From positions 1-11,376 of the forward strand of contig CANHWS010000095.1 in assembly GCA_947464365.1 (NCBI GenBank): a stretch of 11,376 nt of DNA. The letters run 5' to 3'. Source of the DNA: Cytophagaceae bacterium. Its GTDB lineage: Bacteria; Bacteroidota; Bacteroidia; Cytophagales; Flexibacteraceae. A model generated the notes under the pieces. It was not told the origin of the DNA and did not search any database. It saw only the letters and a program-made list of their open reading frames with translations. The position numbers were made by a program, and so were the translations under genes. Positions 1 through 6,709 of the stretch are shown here, piece after piece. Within the stretch, counting starts at the first letter, position 1. Each line of letters opens with the position of its first letter.

Positions 1-2
1 AG

Positions 3-65
3 CTTGTGGTGGACGACGAGGACTGGCCATTGCCTAAATATCGCGAGATTTTGTTTATTCGCTAG
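3..65 (+). CDS. C-terminal end of a probable type III glutamine synthetase (partial)
   Basis: Only the last 20 codons and the TAG stop lie in the window; the gene begins upstream. The frame starting at base 3 reads LVVDDEDWPLPKYREILFIR. The ending with W-P-L-P-K-Y-R-E followed by a short hydrophobic tail is, from memory of the family, how type III glutamine synthetases (GSIII, GlnN type) of Bacteroidota and cyanobacteria end. That enzyme makes glutamine from glutamate, ammonia and ATP in the cytoplasm. The other two forward frames give no protein-like ending. A strong terminator hairpin begins 33 bases after the stop, which supports this being a real gene end. The identification rests on a short tail, so it is moderately sure; the reading frame itself is better supported. 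Confidence 0.62.
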   Translation, partial: LVVDDEDWPLPKYREILFIR

Positions 66-71
66 TCTAAA

Positions 72-91
72 AGATTAATTACAATTAATCT
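72..91. repeat. AT-rich inverted repeat, 9-bp arms
   Basis: AGATTAATT (72-80) is followed by a 2-base spacer and its perfect reverse complement AATTAATCT (83-91). It lies between the upstream stop codon and the terminator. The spacer is too short for a stable hairpin without opening pairs, so it could be a protein-binding palindrome or chance in AT-rich DNA. Function unknown. Confidence 0.4.
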
Positions 92-98
92 CAAGATT

Positions 99-132
99 AA
101 AGCCTGATCCTGCTAAAGTGGGGTCAGGCTTT
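99..132 (+). terminator. Rho-independent terminator after the upstream (GSIII-like) gene
   Basis: AAAGCCTGATCC (99-110) pairs with GGGTCAGGCTTT (121-132) through 12 base pairs, one of them a T-G wobble. The stem can continue inward with two more wobbles and a C-G pair to a TAAA loop (114-117). The right arm runs into TTTT on the + strand. The A-rich left arm also allows some activity for the convergent minus-strand transcript. Confidence 0.8.
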
Positions 133-205
133 TGCTTCTAAACATTTCGACTGCTACCTAAGGCGAATTTTTACAATAGGGCCTCTAGTAATAGCCCCAA
201 AGCAA

Positions 206-237
206 ATTGCCCCCTAACCTATAGGCCTCGGGGCAAT
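206..237 (-). terminator. Probable terminator of the large secreted protein gene
   Basis: ATTGCCCC (206-213) and GGGGCAAT (230-237) form a perfect 8-bp stem. On the minus strand the hairpin begins about 34 bases after the TAA of the 272-5047 gene and is followed by TTTGCTTT. The loop is long (16 bases) and contains a small palindrome, CCTATAGG, so folding is less certain than for the neighbouring hairpin at 99-132. Confidence 0.55.
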
Positions 238-271
238 CGTTGGATACCTGAATTGGAGTTCAGCGATTAGG

Positions 272-3200
272 TTATTCCCTCACGACTTTTAGGTTAAGTA
301 CTTGGTTGTTGTCAGCAATCCGGAGTTGATAGATCCCGGCAACAAGATTGCTGGTATGTTGCTCAATAAATGTAGCCACCTCCTCGATTGTGCCGATCAG
401 GTATCCAACTTGTTTACCAGTTGGTCCGTATAGGCTGACAGTATATTGTTGGGTGGGATCAGTAACACCTGCGTATGCCAAACGAACAACACCGCGGCTA
501 GGATTAGGGAAGAGGTTAAAACTAACCCCACCAATGTTGGCAGATGCTATTGAGACAACCTTGCTATATTCTGTAGTTCCATCAAAATCCTCTTGTTTGA
601 GCCTGTAATAGGCAGTTCCGACCAAGTTTTCGTCCAGATAGGTATAGGCTTGTGGTACGGCGGTGCTACTCGCACCGTTGACAAACCCGATCGGTTCGTA
701 GGTATGCCCGTCGGTTGATTTCTCTACAGACCAGCCCTTGTTGTTCTGCTCTAGTGCAGTGGACCAGTCGAGACGGCCATGATTACCTTCGCGCACAGCA
801 TTTAGGCTGCTGATAACAACAGGGAGCACGCCACCTTGGTTAGCCATGCCATGAGGGGAGAACTGCGTTTTGCCTGTGATCCGTGCAGTGGCAACAGTGT
901 TGGTGATCGCAGTTACCGATGTTGCGTTTGATTGGACCCAACGACCTGTGCCACTATTGAATCGGAACAAACCAAGTGGGTTAGCACGGTTGAAGGTACC
1001 TGTCTCTGCAGCGGCAGTCCAGCCAACATCAAACGTAGCAGTTGGGGTGCCTGAGATAATGTCAACTTCCCATGTCTTCTTAACTGTATTGGCTACAGAG
1101 CTGCCACATGTGGTTGCATTGCTCGTACAGATAAAGTCTCGCACACGGGCTTTGACTGTTAGAGCAGCCGTGTTACCTATCCGTACTGGGGAGTAACTAC
1201 CACCGCCAGATACGGACGTACCGATTGGGAAAAGGATCGGTGTGGTTAATGTAGCGGCCCCCGAAATACCTGTTCTGATAAACCCACCAGTGCCATCAGC
1301 TTCAATATAGCGTACAGCCGTCAGGCCAGAAATTGCAGCTGCCGAGGCCATGCTTAGATCAAATACACCTAGGCGCAAACATCCGGTAGTGAACGTTAAG
1401 GCTGTTGCAGTAACATTTTTGTCAAGAGTAACGGCCCCATTGGCCCCCATATTGATGGTCAGTGCAGTGATGGATGAACGAAGCTCAGGGCCAGTCGTGA
1501 TATTGGCTGTTGTACCCGTACCATAAACCGCAGTTGCAGTACCTGCAAATATTGGCGCAACATCCATTGACCCAAGTGACCTGGTTATTGTACCAGCATT
1601 GGCGATCGTGAGGTTTCCACCATGGGTAAGTTGTCCGCTTTGTAAAACAAGACTTGTCACGGTGCCAGCCGAACCAAACAAGGCTCCGGCAGCACGGTTG
1701 ATGTTAATTGTGCCCGTAAATGGTTTTAACGTTGCTGGCCAGCTCCATTGAGCTTGGGCGCCGCCCTGGTCGCCAATCGTGAAGTTGGACGTGGCATTAT
1801 GTAAAATAGTCCCTGCCATATTCAAGACCCCGTTAAAGCTAACGGTACGGCCGAGGGCGCTAAAGGTCGAACCTGCCTCAAGGTCAAAGTTGATAAAGGT
1901 GCCAGTACCTGCAGTGTTCATGGTCAAGGATGAATTGCCAGAAATTAAAATAACGTTCGAGCTGAGGCTATTGGAAGTTGTCATAACGGATGCCCCAGAA
2001 ATATTGAGGTTCGTAATTGTAGCAGCTGCCGAATATGCCAAGGTTGATCCGGCGTTATGGTTAACCGTGGTATGCGTTGAAGCCCCAAAAAGCATTGAAG
2101 CACCACTGCGGTTGTAGTTTAGGGTGCTGAGCGAAACAGGCCAAGTGACCGTTCCTCCTAGTGCACCACTACCACCAACCGTCAAGATAGAGTTAGCACT
2201 ACCAGTAAAGGAGCCAGTCCCAGAAAAGGTACCATTAGTGACAAAGGTATTGGTACCAATTGTGATCGTACGGTTAGCAGTAAAAGTCGTTACACCACCA
2301 ACAGTAAGGCTAGCACTAGTGCCAAGTGTTAAAGGGCGATTGATCGTCAGGTTGTTAAGCCCTCCAGTAATAAGTGGCAAAGTGATTGCCGTGGCTGTGC
2401 TACCGCTTAAGTTAAGGTTGCTGGTTGCACCACCATTGATGGTGCCAGAACTTGTGATAGTTGCAGTGGCGGAGTTTAACTCGAGCGTATTGGCACCAAT
2501 GCTATAAATACCTGCTGCTAATGGGGCAGCAGCAGCCGAAACCACAAGGTTACCAAGCAAGGTCTTGTTCCCTGATTGGGTTACGTTGGCGCCTGCGGAT
2601 ATTGTAAGGGCCGTCATGGTACTAGCTGTGAACTCTGGTCCAGTTGTCACTGTTGCAGGTCCCTGGTAGGTCAGGTTGCATGTAGCTAGGATTGTCGGAC
2701 TTACGTCTATTGTTCCGGTAGTTCTAAAGATGGTCGAGTTGTTCGATATCGATAGGTTGCCAGCGCTGCTAATGGTCAAAGGTCCGTTAGTGAGGTATAG
2801 ACCATTGTTAAGCGCGAGCGGGATCGCATTCGTAACCCCAAGGGTCCTGTTAACCGTCAGCCTTGCCAAGACCGAACTGGTGATGGCTGGCATAGTAAAG
2901 GCAGGCTCAGTTGCTGATCCACCAATAATCAGATTGGCCGTTGTACTACCTGTGAGCGTGCCTGTAGGGCCACTACCTAGGTCATTAAATCCTTTTTCGA
3001 GCAACAAGGTGCCACTTGCTCCAAAGCCAAACTTACCTGTCTGGACCTGCAATGAACCGCGCATAACGGCAGTGTCTGTGCTTAGATTTGCGCTGAAGGT
3101 CCCCTTGTCAACGATCAAGTTTTCGTAGGCGGCAGCAGGGACAACTTCATCTGCTGTAGCACCATTCATCCTGATAGTACCAGAAAGTAGGGCGCAATCA

Positions 3201-5047
3201 GTTGAAAGCTGGGTCTTGCCCCTAGCCCCTGAGATGATACCGTTGCTATAATTGGCAAAGCCATTGATATTGATGCCGTCGGTACGGAGCTCGCTAGTAG
3301 CTGGGACCACTAATGTTGTGCCAGTGGCACCGATAGACCAAGCAGTTGTGCCTGCAGGATTAAGCCTAAATGTTGTGTTGCCAACCAGTCTAAGCTCCCC
3401 GTTGTTGGAGATGGTATAGGTGCCAGCAACCGGACTTATTGTCAAACCTGGGTTGTTGATACGGAGTTTGAAATAACTACGTGGGGTTATCACTTGAGAG
3501 GCGCCACCTACATATTCTACTTGGCCACCACTTGCCATGCCAGAAATTGTCACAAACCGAGCACCCGTGCCACTAACAGTGAAAGCAGGTCGTGTAGCGG
3601 TATTGATTGAAACAGTACCATCTCCGATCCCTTGGGCGTCTCGCAACACGATTTTACCAAGGGTACCAAACGTTAGGCTTGGCTCAGGACAAACACCACC
3701 TGTACCAGAACAGGTACCTACTTGCCTGCTAACAAGCTGAGCACCTTCGACCATATCAAGGGTTCCGTTAATCCTGATCGTTCGTCCTTCTCGGATGCAA
3801 AGGCCAGATGTAGCAGATAGTTGAACATAAGCGCCTTGTTCTATGCGCCAATGGCAGGTGGCGTCTGCAGCATGGCTGTTAAGTGTTGTCCAAAACTCTG
3901 GGTTGACATTCAGTATAGCTGGGCTAGCCTCTGTCCCTCCCCGAAGCTTGAAAACTGGGTAGGAGACCTGAGAATGTCCGAATCCTCCGGCATAACCGAC
4001 GTAGGCTAGTTTAAAGGTTTGACTGCACCTAGATAAGGTTGGTACGGAAGTGTAGATGAAGTTTTTACCAATGTCAATAATCATTGAGTCCATCGGCTGC
4101 GTTGTGCCAGCAGATGAAAAAACACCGTTCCCGCCGATGCTAGACTGTTTATTGAGGATTAAAGATCCGGCTATTTCCAGCTTTGTTTTGCTGGTGGTAG
4201 GTGGTGCTACATCAGCGCTGGCAATGGTACCTCCTCTGGCATCTGGACCTGTCATCGAGATATTTACGCCATTCGAGGCACTAGCACCAATTGTGTTGTC
4301 CGAAACAACATCGCCAGCCACTTTGACGGTGGTAATTGTACGAACACCATTGTTGAGGAACAGAACCGTGTTTGCTGTTAGAGTAACACTCAAACAAAAA
4401 AAGTCAGAAGCAACTAGATTAGACGCTGAAGAACCAACCCTGACCTGACCAATAGTGTGGGTTTGAGTTCCATCTGTAGTAGTGCCAAGGATCAAGACAC
4501 CACGTTGCAAGTTCAGGAACCGTTCAACATTCAAATTGCCGACCGTATTAATCCGTCCTGTCAGGGAGCTGCCTGAAATACCTGAGGCACCAGCTGTCAG
4601 GGCATTGGTGCTGGCAGAATGGTTTATCGAAAGGCTGTTAAAGGTAATAGATCCCGTCCCGCCAAGCGTTTTGGTATTGTTGTGGGCTGAGGTCATCAAA
4701 ACATTTACACTATCAGCACCTTCTGCAAGATCAAGCGTTCCGTTGATGACAAAGTTGCCTGTGCTGGTGTTGGTGGAAGTGATTGTCAGGGTCCGGGCTC
4801 CAGCACCCGATTTTACCACTAGGGAGCCACCAGCATTGATCGTCAGGTTGGCACAGGTGTGGTTGGCATCGATGCTAACGGTGTGACCGTTAAGGATAAC
4901 GACAGTGCCAGTGGCTGAAGGCACTGCACCGCCAGACCATGTACTAGTTAGGTCCCAGTCGCCAGAGCCCGAGCTATTTTGGGCAATCACTGGTGACCAA
5001 CCAATCCATAAGACGATCAAAAAGAGAGATAGTAATGATTTTTTCAA
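272..5047 (-). CDS. Very large secreted beta-repeat protein with type A T9SS C-terminal sorting domain
   Basis: A predicted cell-surface or released protein of 1591 residues. Residues 1-22 are a Sec signal peptide (KK, then a hydrophobic run, with likely cleavage before Q23). Residues about 26-80 have the G-D-W...W-S-G-G-x-V-P plus N-L-T-I-N-A-G-G pattern that opens many Bacteroidota beta-helix proteins (G8-like). Most of the rest is Thr/Ser/Gly/Asn-rich with alternating L-x-I/L-x-N strands, suggesting a parallel beta-helix. Residues about 1405-1506 resemble the beta-sandwich module that often precedes sorting domains (L-D-W-S-T-A, Y-Y-R-L-K-Q-x-D-F-D-G). Residues about 1507-1591 are a type A sorting domain (F-P-N-P-S-x-G, ending KVVRE), which in the family directs T9SS export and is then cleaved. 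The start is TTG: an in-frame TAA lies 18 bases upstream and there is no in-frame ATG between. No catalytic domain is visible; the exact role (adhesin or matrix protein) is unknown. Confidence 0.92.
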   Translation of the reverse strand: MKKSLLSLFLIVLWIGWSPVIAQNSSGSGDWDLTSTWSGGAVPSATGTVVILNGHTVSIDANHTCANLTINAGGSLVVKSGAGARTLTITSTNTSTGNFVINGTLDLAEGADSVNVLMTSAHNNTKTLGGTGSITFNSLSINHSASTNALTAGASGISGSSLTGRINTVGNLNVERFLNLQRGVLILGTTTDGTQTHTIGQVRVGSSASNLVASDFFCLSVTLTANTVLFLNNGVRTITTVKVAGDVVSDNTIGASASNGVNISMTGPDARGGTIASADVAPPTTSKTKLEIAGSLILNKQSSIGGNGVFSSAGTTQPMDSMIIDIGKNFIYTSVPTLSRCSQTFKLAYVGYAGGFGHSQVSYPVFKLRGGTEASPAILNVNPEFWTTLNSHAADATCHWRIEQGAYVQLSATSGLCIREGRTIRINGTLDMVEGAQLVSRQVGTCSGTGGVCPEPSLTFGTLGKIVLRDAQGIGDGTVSINTATRPAFTVSGTGARFVTISGMASGGQVEYVGGASQVITPRSYFKLRINNPGLTISPVAGTYTISNNGELRLVGNTTFRLNPAGTTAWSIGATGTTLVVPATSELRTDGININGFANYSNGIISGARGKTQLSTDCALLSGTIRMNGATADEVVPAAAYENLIVDKGTFSANLSTDTAVMRGSLQVQTGKFGFGASGTLLLEKGFNDLGSGPTGTLTGSTTANLIIGGSATEPAFTMPAITSSVLARLTVNRTLGVTNAIPLALNNGLYLTNGPLTISSAGNLSISNNSTIFRTTGTIDVSPTILATCNLTYQGPATVTTGPEFTASTMTALTISAGANVTQSGNKTLLGNLVVSAAAAPLAAGIYSIGANTLELNSATATITSSGTINGGATSNLNLSGSTATAITLPLITGGLNNLTINRPLTLGTSASLTVGGVTTFTANRTITIGTNTFVTNGTFSGTGSFTGSANSILTVGGSGALGGTVTWPVSLSTLNYNRSGASMLFGASTHTTVNHNAGSTLAYSAAATITNLNISGASVMTTSNSLSSNVILISGNSSLTMNTAGTGTFINFDLEAGSTFSALGRTVSFNGVLNMAGTILHNATSNFTIGDQGGAQAQWSWPATLKPFTGTININRAAGALFGSAGTVTSLVLQSGQLTHGGNLTIANAGTITRSLGSMDVAPIFAGTATAVYGTGTTANITTGPELRSSITALTINMGANGAVTLDKNVTATALTFTTGCLRLGVFDLSMASAAAISGLTAVRYIEADGTGGFIRTGISGAATLTTPILFPIGTSVSGGGSYSPVRIGNTAALTVKARVRDFICTSNATTCGSSVANTVKKTWEVDIISGTPTATFDVGWTAAAETGTFNRANPLGLFRFNSGTGRWVQSNATSVTAITNTVATARITGKTQFSPHGMANQGGVLPVVISSLNAVREGNHGRLDWSTALEQNNKGWSVEKSTDGHTYEPIGFVNGASSTAVPQAYTYLDENLVGTAYYRLKQEDFDGTTEYSKVVSIASANIGGVSFNLFPNPSRGVVRLAYAGVTDPTQQYTVSLYGPTGKQVGYLIGTIEEVATFIEQHTSNLVAGIYQLRIADNNQVLNLKVVRE
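1433..1576 (-). repeat. Second copy of an internal protein repeat in the large secreted protein
   Basis: Residues about 1158-1205 (G-S-M-D-V-A-P...T-T-G-P-E-L...I-T-A-L-T-I-N-x-G-A-N) match residues about 777-822 of the same protein, 383 residues earlier. The similarity is clear in protein and weak in DNA, so the duplication is old or has been kept by structural selection. Confidence 0.6.
2582..2719 (-). repeat. First copy of an internal protein repeat in the large secreted protein
   Basis: Residues about 777-822 (G-T-I-D-V-S-P...T-T-G-P-E-F...M-T-A-L-T-I-S-A-G-A-N) match residues about 1158-1205. The spacing suggests duplication of a block of beta-helix coils rather than a short tandem repeat. 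Confidence 0.6.
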
Positions 5048-5082
5048 AGCAATATTAAGATCAGGTTAAAAATATGAACATC

Positions 5083-5114
5083 CAAATTTAGCTTTCCCGA
5101 CTTGGAATAACAAA
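5083..5114 (-). promoter_or_regulatory. Bacteroidota sigma-type promoter of the large secreted protein gene
   Basis: On the minus strand TTTG (5114-5111) is followed by exactly 20 bases and then TAAATTTG (5090-5083), a full match to the TAnnTTTG -7 consensus with a -33 TTG element. Transcription would begin near 5076, giving a leader of about 30 bases before the TTG start at 5047. Confidence 0.75.
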
Positions 5115-5214
5115 TAATTTTCGGCCAATTCGGATCGATTTAGCCCTTGCTCGACTAAATTTTACAACAATCTGACTAATCAAGTCGTTGTAACTAGTCT
5201 TTCTTGAATTGGTC

Positions 5215-5233
5215 CTATACCTGTTTGGTATAG
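5215..5233. repeat. Perfect 7-bp inverted repeat / hairpin in the divergent promoter region
   Basis: CTATACC (5215-5221), loop TGTTT, GGTATAG (5227-5233). It lies upstream of both divergent promoters and has no T-run on either side, so a terminator is unlikely. A regulator-binding site is possible but unproven. Confidence 0.4.
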
Positions 5234-5278
5234 TAGATTGGCTAATGGAGAGCAATTGGCCAAAATGTTTTGCAGGAA

Positions 5279-5309
5279 TTGGGGCTTTCAGCTTTGGATG
5301 ATAGCTTTG
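5279..5309 (+). promoter_or_regulatory. Bacteroidota sigma-type promoter of the M50 protease gene
   Basis: TTG (5279-5281), exactly 20 bases, then TAGCTTTG (5302-5309), a full match to TAnnTTTG. The predicted transcript would start near 5316, about 42 bases before the TTG start at 5358 and 17 bases before the out-of-frame ATG at 5333. Confidence 0.7.
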
Positions 5310-5357
5310 GCCTACGCTGGCGTTCCTGTGCCATGATTTACTTGATCCGACCGAATT

Positions 5358-6533
5358 TTGCTACCCCCTTATCCTGAATTTCCATCCGAGGACCGACCCA
5401 AATACTGGCTGCATGGTCTGTTATTTGTCCTGACATTAATTGCTACCACCTTTGCAGGGGCAGAGTGGACTTTGGGCCGAAATTTTTTCTATGGAGAAAA
5501 TGCCATCGGTATAGATGCCTTTACAACCGGATTTCAGTTCAGCCTTCCATTCCTACTGATTTTGACTTGCCATGAGATGGGGCATTATGTTGCTAGTAGG
5601 TATTATCGTGTCTTAGCAACCCTACCCTATTATATACCTGCTTGGTTTGGCTTTTTACCCCTAGGCGGTATTTTGCCCTCCATCGGTACGTTTGGCGCCT
5701 ATATCAAGATCAAACAAGCCCCGAGGAGTACCCAACAGTTTTTTGACATTGGCATCGCTGGTCCCTTGGCTGGTTTTGTGGTCGCACTAATGTGCCTAGC
5801 TGTGGGTTATGCCACCCTACCACCGATTGACTATATTTTCAGCATCCACCCAGAGTTTGCGAAATGGGGAGCCGAATATCCTGCGTACGCCTACAAAGAG
5901 CCTAACTTAAAGGTAGGTACAAACCTGATGATGCAGATCATGCAATACTTGTTTGCAGATCCGGCCTTGGTTCCTTCGGGTTATGAGCTAATGCACTACC
6001 CTTTGCTTTTCGCCGGCTATCTGTCATTGATGTTCACAAGCCTCAACCTCTTACCCTTTGGCCAGCTTGATGGTGGGCATGTAGTCTATGGACTTATAGG
6101 TTATCGTAGGGCGCTGAAGGTGATGCCATGGTTGTTCACCGCATTTGTGTTCTACGTGGGCCTTGGCATGGTCCAGCCAATTAACATCAATAGTGCGACC
6201 ATTTTTGAGGATAGCATCTGGCCCAACCTCACAACCTTGACCATATACTACATCGCCTTTAGCAAAATTTACCCCGAGCTTAAAGACAATCTGGCTGTTT
6301 CACTTGGCATTTTTGCCGTTCAGTACGGCATCCAGACCATATTCCCTGGCACAATGGGTGCCGATGGTTATGTGATGTTCTTGCTTATTGTAGGTCGTTT
6401 TTTAGGAGTCACACATCCACCTGCTGGCTATGAGCATCCGCTTAGTCTTGGGCGTAAAATCGCAGGTGTCGTCGCCCTGCTGATTTTTATTTTGTGTTTT
6501 AGCCCCCAGCCATTTATGATCGTAGCCGACTAG
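5358..6533 (+). CDS. Site-2 protease family (peptidase M50) integral membrane zinc metalloprotease
   Basis: A 391-residue multi-pass membrane protein, probably of the inner membrane. The zinc-binding H-E-x-x-H motif is at H72-E73-x-x-H76, inside a hydrophobic segment. The third ligand is likely D238 in N-L-L-P-x-G-Q-L-D-G-G (230-240), the form seen in EGY-like site-2 proteases. G-P-L-A-G at 135-139 is also typical. I see eight to ten hydrophobic segments (for example 17-34, 60-75, 130-151, 214-232, 256-272, 335-350, 368-385) and no obvious PDZ domain. The family cuts substrates within the membrane, often anti-sigma factors or other membrane proteins; the substrate here is unknown. The first in-frame ATG is M74 inside the active site and an in-frame stop lies at 5343-5345, so TTG at 5358 is the best start unless there is an indel. 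It has its own promoter; no clear terminator separates it from porX, 176 bases downstream. Confidence 0.9.
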   Translation: MLPPYPEFPSEDRPKYWLHGLLFVLTLIATTFAGAEWTLGRNFFYGENAIGIDAFTTGFQFSLPFLLILTCHEMGHYVASRYYRVLATLPYYIPAWFGFLPLGGILPSIGTFGAYIKIKQAPRSTQQFFDIGIAGPLAGFVVALMCLAVGYATLPPIDYIFSIHPEFAKWGAEYPAYAYKEPNLKVGTNLMMQIMQYLFADPALVPSGYELMHYPLLFAGYLSLMFTSLNLLPFGQLDGGHVVYGLIGYRRALKVMPWLFTAFVFYVGLGMVQPININSATIFEDSIWPNLTTLTIYYIAFSKIYPELKDNLAVSLGIFAVQYGIQTIFPGTMGADGYVMFLLIVGRFLGVTHPPAGYEHPLSLGRKIAGVVALLIFILCFSPQPFMIVAD

Positions 6534-6669
6534 TACTTTATCCCCCTTAATTTGACTACCCATAGGCACCAACCTGCAATATTGTTTTGGCGTGGTCGTT
6601 ATGTAGGCAAGACATATATGGGGATACAGATACTCGTACCAAGATTCTAACCAAGCCAACCGATGCTGC

Positions 6670-6677
6670 TACCTTTG
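6670..6677 (+). promoter_or_regulatory. Candidate -7 element of porX
   Basis: TACCTTTG matches TAnnTTTG fully and sits 32 bases before the porX ATG, a usual leader length after allowing for the start site. No TTG lies at the expected -33 distance (only TTC at 6645-6647), so the promoter may be weak or depend on an activator. The rest of 6534-6709 shows nothing I can name. Confidence 0.45.
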
Positions 6678-6709
6678 CACGGCCATGGCATTGTACCATC
6701 ACCCTACCT

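Larger units (their letters stand above)
5048..5357. other. Divergent intergenic region between the T9SS cargo gene and the M50 protease gene
   Basis: This 310-base stretch has no convincing gene. It holds a minus-strand promoter (5083-5114), a + strand promoter (5279-5309), a perfect hairpin (5215-5233) about midway, and a 14-codon ATG-started frame (5333-5377) that overlaps the start of the protease. The promoters are about 165 bases apart, so a regulator bound between them could act on both genes; no known operator is recognisable. Confidence 0.75.

Noticed and set aside
348..4886. Several + strand open frames of 62-150 codons opposite the large secreted protein gene
   Set aside because: Their products are Val/Pro/Leu-rich translations of the complementary strand of a Thr/Gly/Asn-rich repeat gene, with no domains or promoters.
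5123..5261. GGCCAATT (5123-5130) and its reverse complement AATTGGCC (5254-5261)
   Set aside because: Eight-base complementarity over 120 bases is expected by chance, and no flanking bases pair.
6547..6554. TTAATTTG as a second -7 element for porX
   Set aside because: It misses the invariant TA and would give a leader of about 150 bases; the exact match at 6670-6677 is better placed.
6587..6709. In-frame TTG extension of porX by 41 residues
   Set aside because: The added residues do not resemble a receiver domain, the family starts at the MSQKYNILWADDE segment, and the candidate -7 element lies inside the extension.
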